NCBI GenBank assembly: GCA_029207755.1
Contig: JARCOQ010000006.1
Coordinates: 1,652,846-1,716,845, forward strand
Origin: Chamaea fasciata
Taxonomy: Eukaryota > Chordata > Aves > Passeriformes > Sylviidae
Length of the DNA: 64,000 nt
Direction: 5' to 3'
Below, piece after piece: positions 43,511 through 54,300 of the stretch (position 1 is its first letter; every line of letters starts with the position of its first letter). The position numbers were made by a program, and so were the translations under genes. The notes under the pieces were generated by a model. The model searched no databases. It saw only the letters and a program-made list of their open reading frames with translations, and was not told the DNA's origin.

Positions 43511-45639
43511 ACTGTGCCTGCAGAGCCTGGCCCAGCACATGCAGAGCCTCTGGGCCAAGGACTACAGCGACAACTACCTGGACGAGTACGAGTTCCGCTT
43601 CGTCGTGGGCCCCTTCAACGACCTGGGTGAGGTGTAGGGGGTGCTTCAGGCCACCGGGACCCCCGTGGGGGCAGCTGGGGGTGCCAGGCCTCCTCGCTGA
43701 CCCCCTCCCCGTTTGCCCCCAGCCGGCGGGCTGGTGCAGGAGCTGCTGCAGCTGCTGGGGACAAGCCGGCGGCTGTCGCGCGCGGCGCTGCACCTGCTGC
43801 TGCTGCCACACCTGCGCCAGCTCAGCCTGCGGCCCTGCCCCGCGCTGGCCAACAACGCCCTGGGGCACCTCATCGTCCTGCGCTGCCAGGTGGGCAGAGG
43901 GCGCGGGGAAATGGGCGTGCCCACCTGCTGGGGGGGTGGGAGAGCGGGGCACGGTCTGTGAGAGCGGGCTGGGAGGGACATCTGTGGGGTTGGGGGTGCC
44001 CATGGGGCAGGGGGAGCAGAGCAGGGGGTGACAACACCCTGGGGGAGCGGGGGGAGTGAGGTTGGGTGTGACCACCCTCTCAGGGGATGGGAGAGTGGGG
44101 TGGGGGCTGCCCATCCTCTGTGGGGCTGGGGGTGCCCACCATCCATGGGGCTGGGGATGCCCACCATCAGTGGGGCAGGAGGAGTTCCACCCTCTGTGGG
44201 GCTGGGGGTGCCATGGTCCACGGGCTGAGGGATTGGGACAGGGGGAGCCCTTTTTGAGTCTTGAGGCGCCCACTCTCAATGGGGCAGGGGGTGAGAGTTG
44301 CATCCGTGCCCCCCTGCCCACCCCACTGAGGGTCTCCCCCGTGTGGCTGCAGGGCCTGAGCGTGCTGGACCTGGGGAACTGCGGGCGGCTCTCGCCGTCC
44401 GTGCTGGTGGACCTGGCCGAAGGGCTGCCACGCCTGACCCGCCTGGGGCTGGCCCACACCCAGGCCAACATCCAGGTGCTCTCGGCCGTGGGCTCCTGCT
44501 GCCACCAGCTGCGGGAGCTCGACGTGTCCGGCTGCAAGAAGGTGACACCGCGCGCCCTGCGGCACCTGGGCTACGACCCCCTGGCACGGACCCCGGGCTG
44601 CCCCGCGCTCCGCGTGCTGCTGGCCCGCGACCTGGAGCACGCCAGGGATGGGGACGTGGTGGCCGCCGTGGCTTTCCTGCTGCTGGCCCTGCCCTGCCTG
44701 GAGGTGCTGGCACACAGCGCCCTGCTGGATGCGCTGCGGCTGCTCCACTCGCGGCAGCTGGACGGCACCGAGGACTCCGAGGGTTTCCCCTCGCTGGAGG
44801 AGCTGATGCGGGGCCGGGAGGCTGCACTGGAGGGAACCCCACTCATCCTGTCCCTGCAGCAGCTGGAGTACGTGGAGGAGGACGCCCTGGGCACTGTCCA
44901 CGCCATGTGTCCCCAGGCCAAGGAGGTCAGCGTGTGGCTGGAGGACAGTCCGAGCCCCTCAGGGCTGCGGGAGCTGCCGGGCTGGAAGTGCCTGTCCCGG
45001 GTGATGCTGGGCTGCTCTGGGCTGCACGGCCGGGCGCTGGCAGAGGTTCTGCCCCTGGCACAGGGCCTGGGCACCCGCCTGCACACCCTGACCCTGCACG
45101 GCTTCAGCTGGCAGGACCCGCTCTCGCTGCCCACCCTGCTCGCCAGCTGCCCCGCCCTGCAGAGCTTCAGCGCTGTGCTGGAAGTGCCGCCGGACCCCCA
45201 CAGCCACGAGGAGCCCCCCGCCCCTCCACCACGCTGGGCCACCGACCTGCTGCCCCGCGGGCTGCACCAGCTCCAGAGCTTCTCGCTGATGCTGTCCGGG
45301 CCCGTGCCGGCCGCGCACCAGCCGGTGCTGGGCTCCACGCTGACCTCGGTGCTGTGCAATGCCCCGCAGCTGCAGAGCCTGCGCCTGCTGTCCGTGCCCT
45401 TCCCGCTGGACTCGGTGCTGGAGCCGGCGCTGGCGGGGCCGGGGCTGCGGCAGCTGCGGGAGCTGTCGCTGGCCGAGAGCTGCGTGTCCGCCGGCGCCGT
45501 GTGGCAGCTGCTGGGCTCCGACGGGCCCCTGCGGCGCCTGGACCTGTCCCGCTGCCCCGACATCTACCGGCGCGACTACGACGGCTTCCTGCAGGCCGTC
45601 AGGAAGCAGCGGCTGGACCTGGACATCACCTGGGAGTAG
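43476..45639 (+). CDS. Leucine-rich-repeat (RNI-like) protein with BC-box-like N-terminus
   Basis: Three coding exons, 43474-43626 (ATG at 43476), 43723-43889 and 44353-45639, join in phase to a 534-residue protein ending in TAG. I do not recognise a named orthologue. The N-terminus MPQRRAVPTLTTLCLQSLAQ contains TLTTLCLQSL (residues 9-18), which fits the Elongin-B/C-binding BC box (S/T/P)LxxxCxxxL. A second segment, GGLVQELLQLLG, follows about 43 residues on, where the Cul2 or Cul5 contact would be expected, but the usual proline is missing. The remainder has irregular ribonuclease-inhibitor-type repeats (LSVLDLGNCGRLS, LRELDVSGCKKVT, LRRLDLSRCPDIY). By analogy with ZYG11/ZER1/LRRC41 the protein may be a cullin-RING substrate receptor; that is inference. 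The GC content is very high and the long last exon has several open shadow frames. Start choice is supported by the acceptor at 43471-43473. Confidence 0.85.
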
Positions 45640-45661
45640 CGGCGCGTGTGGCGCCGGGGTT

Positions 45662-45667
45662 TTTAAT
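45662..45667 (-). terminator. Possible poly(A) signal of the dehydrogenase gene (ATTAAA)
   Basis: Read on the minus strand, TTTAAT is ATTAAA, 128 bases after the dehydrogenase stop and overlapping the AATAAA of the opposing gene by three bases. No canonical AATAAA is present between the two stops on this strand, and there is no obvious U-rich element beyond it. Confidence 0.4.
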
Positions 45668-45670
45668 AAA
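45665..45670 (+). terminator. Poly(A) signal of the LRR gene (AATAAA)
   Basis: AATAAA lies 26 bases after the TAG, followed by a CA-rich cleavage area and GT-rich sequence (GTGTTGTCC near 45700). The 3' UTR is therefore very short. Confidence 0.85.
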
Positions 45671-45794
45671 AGCCTCACAGTCACACCTGGCCGGCGCCGT
45701 GTTGTCCCCGCGGCAGCACAGGGTGGGTACAGGGGGAGTGGAGCGGCCTCCGTGTCCCCTTTCCCGCCTTGCTGAGTGGTGACATCCCGGTGGC

Positions 45795-47702
45795 TCAGTC
45801 CTGCTCCGTGAGCCCCGTCAGCCGCTCCGACGCCTCCCAGAGCTTCCGTGCCAGCGCGGCGTCGCGGGCGGCCGCCGAGGGCAGCGCCAGCCGGCAGCTG
45901 CTGTCGAAGTATTTCCCGGTGATGCCCGCGGCTTCCTCCGAGACGGCGCAGAAGATGGTGCTGGCGGCGCCCTGCTCGGCCGACTGCGGGGGACGGCGGT
46001 GAGGAGGGGTCTGTCAGCCCCCACCCCACCCCGCTGCCCCCGCGACGGGCAGGACCCGGCCCCGCTCACCTTCATGAAGGGGCGGAGGAGGCTGAAGAGC
46101 GCCCGCACGGGGAAGCTGAAGTGGCGCATGATGCCGGTGTGCACCACGCCGGGGCTCAGCGCGTTGGCCGTCACCCCTGCCGGGACACACCATCAGCAGG
46201 GTGGGGGACCCCGGGGACCCCAAATCCCTCGGGGAGCAGCCCCCAGCCTGACCTCAGCCCGGGGCTCTGCCACTCTTAGGGGATGCCAGCGGGTGTCTAA
46301 CCCGTGCCCACCTGTGCCCTGCAGGCGCCGTGCCAGCTCGGCGGTGAAGAGCACGTTCATCAGCTTTGTGCTGTTGTAGGCGGCGTCGTACCCGCCTGGG
46401 CTCCGCTGCCCCGTCAGGAACGCGCTGTCGGCCGTGCCCTTGCTGTGCCGGAACGACGACACGTTGACCACCCGAGCGGGCGCCGAGGCCTTCAGGAGGT
46501 CTGTACAGAGCAGGGGGTGAGCGGGGAGGAGTCCCCAGAGCCCCCCCGACTCTCCCCAACCCCTACACTCACCCAGGAGCAGGTTGGTGAGCAGAAATGG
46601 GCCCAGGTAGTTGGTGGCGAAGGTTTGCTCAAACCCCTCCGATGTGATGGCGAAGGGCAGCCCTGGAATGGGGTAGAAAGGAGGGTGGGGAGTGCTGTGG
46701 GGCATCGGGACGGTGTGCTGGACCCGTTGGAGCTGGCCTGGCACGTACCGGTGACACCGGCGTTGTTGACCAGCACGTCCAGCCGCGGCTCCTCGCGCAG
46801 CACGGCGCTGGCGAAGGCGCGCACCGAGGCCAGCGAGCTGGTGTCCAGCAGCCGCAGCACCACCGCCGGGTTCCCGGTGGCCGCCCGGATCTCCTCCACG
46901 GCCGCCTGGCCCCGCTCCCGGCTCCGGCACGCCAGGATGATGCGGGCGTTCCGGCGCGCCAGGTCCATGGCCACGCATTTGCCGATGCCTGTGGAACACG
47001 GGAGCGGGGGCGGGCTGATCCCAGCCAGGTCAACCTGGAGACGGGTCCCTGGGGGTCTGTGCACCTGTCCCCAGGGTTTGGGCAGCCCCTGCTGCAGCCA
47101 AAACCACCCAGCAGGAAATGATGGGCACTGAGGTAGGAAAGGAGCCCAGCACTTGTGGGGCCACTCTGTCCCTGGGCACACGTGGACATCCCAATCCCAG
47201 CCTGTGGGTCCCCAGCAGTGGCAGCCCGACCACATGCTTGGCAGTGGGACACAGGTGGGAGCAGTGACCCCATCCCTGGTGTGACACGGTGGCCGTGGTG
47301 GCTTTGTCTGTCAGTCATTAACAGGGCTGAGATGGAGTCCAGCCTCAGGAAGTGGGCAGGGGGCACCAGGAGCACACTGTGGGTGCCCAGGGAACAGCCA
47401 CCAGCTGCTTCTGCAGCCATTTGCACTCCCAAAGCAGGGACTGGGATCCTGGGCTGGCAAAGGGACGTCCATGTCCCCTGCGGGTCACCCCACAGCCATC
47501 ACGCCATCGCCCTCATACGTGTCCCCACCACGCGTCCCTGCTTACCGCTGTTGGCTCCGGTGACAATCACTGTCTTGCCCGTCAGGTCGGTGGGACACTT
47601 GCGGGGCTCCCAGGGGCTTCTGCGTGTTGCCCAGAGCAGCAGGATCAGCAATGAGAGCAGCAGGAGCCACCACGGGGGGCTCAGGGCCCCCAGCAGCTCC
47701 AT
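45795..47702 (-). CDS. Short-chain dehydrogenase, retinol dehydrogenase (RDH11/12/13/14-DHRS13) type
   Basis: Six exons on the minus strand (47702-47546, 46988-46749, 46662-46573, 46500-46312, 46176-46070, 45983-45795) join in phase to a 323-residue protein ending TGLTEQD. Residues 11-24 form a hydrophobic N-terminal anchor (WWLLLLSLLILLLW), followed by the NADP-binding TGANSGIGK glycine motif, NNAG, the catalytic Ser in NVSSF, and the YxxxK motif as YNSTK. Family members reduce retinals or other aldehydes and ketones at the endoplasmic reticulum or mitochondrial membrane with the catalytic face set by the anchor. The RLQGTGVTANALSPGVVHTG segment is characteristic of the RDH11-14/DHRS13 branch, but I cannot choose between them. 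It converges on the LRR gene with 155 bp between stop codons. Substrate is not predictable from sequence. Confidence 0.92.
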
Positions 47703-47924
47703 GGCAGGTGCGGGGTGGGGCTGGGGACAGAGGTCACAGCAAGACCTTTGCCCAGCTGGCAGCATGGCACGACACGAGTCCCTCTGCTCCGTGAGCCACT
47801 GAGAGCCGAGGAGGGACAGCAGAGTGGCTGGAGTGGGCAGGAGGGCCAGCCAGTTGTCCCCTGTGCCACCACACTGTCACCTTTGCTGCCCCACTATCCC
47901 CTGTGCTGCCCTGACAATTAATTT

Positions 47925-48375
47925 ACTGCCTTAAATAAGCTCTCAGTGCTGTAAAACCAGCCGGGTAACTCAGCACTGGTATTATCAGGTCTGTCCAGCC
48001 TAGACCACAAACCGTATTTTCAACCCCAAGGTTCCTTTGTGATGTTGAGTTACGAGGGGGGAATTGCACCAGCGCAAAAAGTGGGGTCACAAATAGGACT
48101 GGTGATTTTGGGGTCTGGTAGGGCCGCCAGAGCGGACCCTCGACGAGCACTGAATTAAGACCCCAGGGCGCCCCACGGTGAAACCACTCTCGTGCTAATT
48201 AGGAGCTGAAAACCACGCCTACCCTACCATCTGCTAATGAGGAACCACAACACAGGCCCAAGGCCTCACCTGGTGCTAAGTAGGAACTGAAAACCTATTA
48301 GCTCATGCTAATGAGCTGGAAACCACCCCACTCCTCATATGCTAATGAAGGTCTCTAAAAATACAACTTAGGGAG
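47925..48375. mobile_element. AT-richer segment resembling a solo LTR, with repeated GCTAAT motifs
   Basis: This 450-bp stretch is far less GC-rich than the genes around it. Four or five copies of a roughly 45-bp unit containing GCTAATGAG/GCTAATTAG plus GAAAACCAC occur at 48190-48350, followed by a TATA-like TCTAAAAATA at 48353-48362. Repeated enhancer-like units before a TATA box fit the U3 region of a retroviral LTR. I cannot identify a family or terminal TG/CA ends with confidence. It lies just upstream of the dehydrogenase gene start. Confidence 0.4.
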
Positions 48376-48617
48376 TCACCGGGGGACGTGTGAAGCTCCC
48401 TGTGTCGCACCGGTGTCCCCGGTGCCACCCCAGGGCTGCTCGCCCGCGCCACTCGGGGTGGCTACAGAAGGGGCCATGTCCCCGTGTCCCCCAAGGTCCC
48501 CGTCCTGCAGTGCGGGGACACTCGGACACTCCAGGGCTGGAGCACATCCTGTGGGAGCAAGGACCTTCAGGAGCACTCACGGGGTGAAGCCACAAGTGTC
48601 ACCCCATCGCATCCCCC

Positions 48618-48623
48618 TTTATT
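48618..48623 (-). terminator. Poly(A) signal of C2orf81
   Basis: TTTATT on the plus strand is AATAAA on the minus strand, about 320 bases after the C2orf81 stop codon. It is the first canonical signal downstream. Confidence 0.7.
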
Positions 48624-48939
48624 CCTCATTTGGGGACCAGGAGGCTGCGGGGACGAGCCAAGTGTGGGTCCGGGCACTGGTTGGCACCGTGGATGCAGCG
48701 TCCGGTGCTCCTGGCCCGGCTCCGGTGGCCGGTTGAGGAAAACCCATTAAAGGGTTTTTTGGGGTTTTTTTTTCCGTTCTTTTCAGCAGCGCTGGCAAAG
48801 AGCTCCAAGCTCCGAGTGCCAGCCCCGGCTCTGGTGGGACACGGGGTGCCGAGGAGCCCCCAAGGACCGGGGATCCTCCCGGGAGCTGAGAGAGCCCCGG
48901 GAGCCGCCGCATTCCCAGCGGGTTTTCCAGCTGCTCCTC

Positions 48940-51210
48940 TCATTCGTCGTACTCTGAGAGCCGGCACTCCGGGTAGGCCAGGATGGGCTTCAGCTCCTTG
49001 TCCGCCCTCTTGACCGCCTCCTCATCCTCCTCAACATCCTCGTGCCCGGCGTACCCCGGCAGGGCCGGCCCGCGCCGCTCGCTGCGGCCCCAGCGCACGG
49101 TGACACCGGGAGCCAACCGAGCCGCGGCCAGCCAGGGGTCACACAGCTGCGGCTCGGCCTTGCGGGCACGCCCGGTTCCCGGGACGACCTGCGGGACCCC
49201 CGACGGGACCGTCCGGGACCTCGAGGGTCCCGCCCGCCCCCAGTCGGGCTCGCTGCTCACGTCCACAACCTTCACCTCGGGCAACACCCAGCGGGCGGCA
49301 AGGCGGCGGGCACCCAGCCTGGGCACCTCGGTGCCGCGGGAGGGTCTGCGCGCCTGTATCGGTGCCAGGCTGGGGGGTGGCGTCGGTGGCATTTGGTGGC
49401 TGACCTTGGCCGCGCCCTCGTGGGACACCTGCGGTGCCTGCGCTGGGGGTTCCGAGGGCGCGGTCGGGACCGGAGCCCGGGGTTGGGGCACGTCCTGCGG
49501 GGCCGGCCGGGGCTGCGGGGGCCGGGAGGGTTGGCTGCCCCTCTTGGGGGGTTGGGCCAGGATGCTGCCGCTCTCGGGGGCCCCGGAGAGGCGGCGACCC
49601 TTCTCGGGGGGCTGGGCGGGGATGCCGACACTCCCGGGGTCCCGGGAGAGGCGGCGACCCCTCTCTCGGGGACGAGGAGCTCTCGGCGACTCCGGGCGGG
49701 GTGGCTCTGGCACGGGCACGTCGATGTCAGCGCCGGGAAACTGAGCGGGAGGAGCTGCAGCTGCTGCAGCGGGGACCTGCCCGGGGGGACAAAAGGGACC
49801 CGGTGTAGGTGAGGGTGTCGGGGTCCCCCGTGGGGTGACCCGGTGTTGGTGACAGCGGGTGTCCCATAGTCCCGGAGCCGCTGGAGCTCAGCCCGAGGGG
49901 TCTCGGAGAAGGGAGACTGGGGCACGTCTCACCTGCTCCGCGGGCAGAGGGGCAGCCAGGACGGGAGCAGCGTCGGGAACCTCGCTGGGACACACGAGCG
50001 GACTTTCAGGCTCGGCTTTCACGGAGAGATCCTCGGATGAGATCTGGTCCGCGGACAGAGGGGACCCCGTGTGGGTGACACCGCGGGTCCCACGGCCCGG
50101 GTGGGTTCCGGGGGGCGGCGTGTCGCGGAACGTCTCACCTCTTCCGAGGACAGAGAGCCCTCGTAGTCCACGGGGACAATGCACGGTGTCCTGGAGTCCA
50201 TAGGGCAGGTTTGGGGTTCCTCATCTTCTCTCCAGATTCCGTCTCGTTCGGCATCCGTGTTCCCCTCGGGATCCGGGTCCCCCTCGTCCCGCGCCAGGAA
50301 CCGCCACTCAGCGACAAAGAGGATGGCGTCCCGTGCCCGCGACACCGTGAAGGGGACCCGCTGCAGAGACACAGCTGAGACCCCGCCAGCAACTCCCAGC
50401 CCCCCCCAAACCTCCCCAAATCACGGGAGGGGCGGGATTCTCTCACCTGCCGTACCGCGGCCGCCAGGGCGCACTCGGCCAACACCCGGTCCAGGAGATC
50501 GTCCAGGATGGGCCCGACGTCCAAGGGCTCCTTTGGCGGCTCATCCGGGGACGGGGTGGCCTGGGCCGAGGTCTGGCGGGGGATTTTGGGGGACGGCTTC
50601 TTGGACTGCCGGCCCGGGGGTCGGGAAGGCGTTTGTGACTTGTCCGGTTTCGGTTTGGCGCCGGCGCCGCGGGGTTTCCCTTTCTGAGCCGGGACAGAGA
50701 CACCCGCATCTACCTCAGCTCAGCCCAGTCCATCCCAGTGCATCCCAGTACACCCCAGTATAGGCCAGTACAGCCCAACCCACCCCAGCATGGCCCCCCA
50801 ACTCATCCCAGTTCATCCCAGTACGGCCCAGTATAGCCCAGCCCACCCCAGCATGGTCCCCCAGCCTACCCCAGTATACCCCATTATATTCCAACATGCC
50901 CCAGTTCATCCCAGGACAGCCCAGCCCACCGCAGCATGGCCCCTCAGCTCATCCCAGTAGACCCCTGTACAGCCCAGCATGGCCCTCCAGCTCACCCCAG
51001 TACGTCCCAGTACATCCCAGCTCATTCCGGCTCATCCCAGCTCATCCCAGTATACCCCAGTATACTACAATATACCCCAGTATATCCCAGAACACCGCAG
51101 CTCCCCACATCCCCCCGCTCTTCCCAGCCAAATCCGGCCCCCTTTGCCCCGTTTTGCCGCCTCCCAGTTCTCCCAGTCCCGCCCAGTTCTCCCAGTCCCA
51201 CCTCGGCCAT
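48940..51210 (-). CDS. C2orf81: C2orf81 orthologue, uncharacterised conserved protein
   Basis: Five exons (51210-51202, 50683-50447, 50360-50139, 50043-49933, 49776-48940) join in phase to a 471-residue protein. The N-terminal domain is conserved: DVGPILDDLLDRVLAECALA, then VPFTVSRARDAILFVAEWRF and LARDEGD, followed by WREDEEPQTCPMDSRTPCIV, all recognisably like human C2orf81. The centre is Pro/Arg-rich with a degenerate unit of about 20 residues repeated two or three times (GRRLS...AQPP). The C-terminus has LAARWVLPEVKVVDVSS and LAPGVTVRWGRSERR, resembling conserved patches of the human protein. The first exon encodes only MAE and was chosen because ATGGCCGAG|GTGGGA is a good start-donor pair 96 bp from the WDR54 start; it is the least certain part. 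Function is unknown. The position between DCTN1 and WDR54 agrees with human gene order. Confidence 0.92.
50705..51085. repeat. Minisatellite of CCCAGTA/CATCCCAGTA units
   Basis: About 35 degenerate units of roughly 10 bp fill most of C2orf81 intron 1, with larger repeats such as CAGCATGGCCC every 50-60 bp. Confidence 0.88.
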
Positions 51211-51306
51211 CCCGCCCCCTTTTGGCGTCCCGGGCTCCACGGCAACGTGACGTAATCACTGCGCGCCGCCGACCGCGGTTGCGTCATCACGCCGCGACGC
51301 GTCTCC
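51211..51306. promoter_or_regulatory. Bidirectional promoter between C2orf81 and WDR54
   Basis: Only 96 bp separate the two divergent ATG codons. The interval is CpG-rich, lacks TATA, and holds a CRE-like TGACGTAA (51248-51255) and a second ATF-like TGCGTCATC near 51280. Both 5' UTRs must be very short or the transcripts overlap. Confidence 0.75.
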
Positions 51307-54300
51307 ATGGCGGCGGCGAGCACCGGGTGAGCGGGGAGGGGGAAAGGGGAAACCGGGGGGGACGGGGGGGCACTGAGGGCGAACGGGAGTCGGGGAGGGC
51401 GGCACGGGCAGGGCGGGGGGCTCGGGAAGGGCTCGGGGAGGTGGGGATGGGGTGGGGGGTCCCTGGAACAGCAGCTTGGGCCGGGGGTTGTGGGGGGCCC
51501 TGGGAGGGGAGAGGGATGGATCTGCCCCCGCTCCCCTGGAGCTGCCCCCAGGATCTGCCCCCCGCTCCCCTGGATCTGCCCCCAGCCCCCTGGAGCTCTC
51601 CAGACCCCTTTGGAGCTGCCCCCAGTCCCCCTGGATCTGCCCTCCGCCCCCTGGATCTGCCCCCAGGATCTGCCCCCCGCCCCCTGGGTCTGTTCCCTCC
51701 CCCCCGGATCTGCCCCCCGCCCCCTGGATCTGCCCCCCGCCCCCCTGGATCTGCCCCCCGCCCCCTGGATCTGCCCCCCGCCCCCTAGATCTGCCCCCAG
51801 GATCTGCCCCCTGCCCCTGGGTCTGTCCCCCCCTCCCCTGGATCTGCCCCCCGCCCCCTGGAGCTCTCCAGATCCCCTTGGAGCTGCTCCCGCCTCTCTG
51901 GGTCTGCCCCTCCCTGTCTGGATCCATCACTGGACCCACATCAGCCCCTCTGGATCCACCCCTGACCTCTCTGGAATCTGCCCCCATTCCCTCTCTGGAC
52001 CCCTCCCACCCCCTTTGATCCGCTCCAGCCCCCCCCTCCCAAAAAAAAACCCTTCTCCGACCCCCCGGATCTGCCCCCTGTCCCCCTGCGGCCCCCCCGC
52101 ATGCCCGGCCTCGCTGTTCCCTGCCCTCAGGCCGTACCGGCGGGAGCGGAGCCTGACCCTGCGGAGCAGCAGCTCCGCGCTCTACAACAACCTGGCCGTG
52201 CTGTGCCCTCCGGCCCGGCCCCCGGCCTTCGGGGCCGTGCACGGCACCACCCTCAGCCTGCTGGGCAGCGAGGGGCCCCCCCGGCAGCTGCAGGCCCGCG
52301 GGGGGGGCTCGGCCCTCAGCACCCCCCTGCTCACACAGGTGGGGGGCGGGGAGCGCGGGCAGAGCCTCGGCTGGGGCTGGGACGGGGCGGGGGGACCCCA
52401 GGGTCCTGCAGTGCCGGAGGGTGGCGAGGGGAAAGGAGCCCCCTGAGGGGTCTGGGGGATTCTGGGGGGGGGTCCCCGAGCCCAGCAGGGACTCGCTCAC
52501 CTGTGGGAACATCAAACACGCCTGGGGCAGGGGGGCTGGCCCCCAGGAGCGGGGTTGGGGGGGTCCTGCCCCAGGAGGAGGAGTCTGGGGGGGCTCTACA
52601 AAGAGATTTGGAGGCTCCTGTTCCAGGAGGAGGGCTCTGGGGGGCTCCAGGAGGAGATTTGGGGGCTCCTGGTCAAGGGGTAGGAGTTTGGAGGGCTCTA
52701 AGAAGAGATTTGGGGGCTCCTGTTCCAGGAAGAGGGCTCTGGGGGGGGCTCCAGAAGGAGATCTGGGGGCTCTTATTCCAGGAGTAGGAGTTTGGGGGGC
52801 TCCAGGAGGAGGGTTTGGGAGGTTTGAGGAGGGTGTTTTTGGGGGTCTCTAGGAGAAGAACCACAGGAGGAGGGTTGGAGGGAGGTTTTGGGGGGTCTCT
52901 AGGAGAAAAACTGCAGGAGGAGGGGCTGGAGGGAGGTTTTGGGGTCCTGCAGTGCCCCCCTCTCCCACTCTGTCCCTCGCAGGCCGCCTGGTGCGAGCTC
53001 CCGTCGCGGGTGCTGCTGGTGCTCACATCCCAGCGCGGGGTCCAGGTGAGGCCTGGCGGAGATCCAGGGGGTCCTGGGGGTCCCCCTGTCACCCCCCCAG
53101 AGTGTCCCACCCTGTCCCTCCGTGGCAGATGTACGATTCTGACGGCTCCACCATGGTGTTCTGGCACGCGCTGGACGTCCCGGAGCACCCGGCAGGTGAA
53201 TCCCTGGGAGAGCCCCGAGTCCCCCAGCGCTGCCCAGGCCACCACTGGCCGTGTCCCCAAGTGCCACATCCACAGGGCTGGTAAATCCCTTCAGGGATGG
53301 AGGATCCACCCCTGCCAGGGTGGAAATCCCAGCTCTTTCCAGGAAGGAATTTTCCCAGTATCCAAGCTAAACCTCCCCCGGCACAGCTTGGGGCTGTTCC
53401 CTCTCATCCTGTCCCTTGTTCCCCAGCTGTCCCCTCCTGTCAGGGGACAGAAGGTCCCCCCGATCCCCCTTTTCTCCAGACTGAGCCCCTTTCCCAGCTC
53501 CCTCAGCCCCTCCTGGTGCTCCAGACCCTTCCCCAGCTCCCTTCCCTGGACACCAACACCTCAATATCTTGTAACAGGCCCAAACCCGTGCCAGAGTTGG
53601 GGTGTGACCCCCCCAATTCCTGTCACGGAGATCTGTCCCCACCCATGAATGACACAGACCTGTTCCCTTCCAGCACATTCCGTGTTCGCCCGAGGCATCT
53701 CGGCGGCTGGCGGCCGCTTTGTCTGCGTGGGTGAGCCCAGGGCCGTGGGCAGGGTGGTGGCCCCAGGGTGGCCCAGCCCTGCTGACCCCCCTGACCCCAC
53801 AGGGACGTCCTTTGGGGCCGTGCTGGTGTTTGACATCCCCCCTAAAGGCACCAACGTGACACTGAGCGAGGTCCTGGAGCAGCACCGGGATCCCGTCACC
53901 GACATCGCGGCCGAGCAGGGCCAGGCCCCGGTATGGGGGAGGGTGGGACACCCCAAATCTCATCAGTCCCATCCCCTGCCATGGGCAGGGACACTTTCCA
54001 CCATCTCAGGTGGCTCCAAACCCCATCCAACCTGGCCTTGGACACTGCCAGGGATCCAGGCGCAGCCACAGCTTCTCTGTGCCAGGGCTTCCCCATCCTC
54101 ACAGGGAAGGATTTCTTCCCAAAATCCCACTCAAATATCCCCTTGTCCAGTGGGAAACCATTTCCCCCTTGTTTTGTCTCTCTGTCCTTTGTCCCAAAGT
54201 TCGTCCCGTCTCTCCTGGAAGCTCCTTAGGCACTGGAAGCTCACAGAGCAGGTCCCTGCAGACTCACCAGCCGTTTCCTCCCACTCAGCACTTTCCCTGA

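Noticed and set aside
44298..45782. Open frame of 494 codons overlapping the LRR gene in another frame
   Set aside because: Ala/Gly/Pro/Arg-rich shadow of a very GC-rich exon; no start context or splicing, and the real frame has LRR structure.
51256..52515. Minus-strand open frame of 419 codons across WDR54 intron 1
   Set aside because: Encoded mostly by the CTGGATCTGCCCC minisatellite; no homology features.
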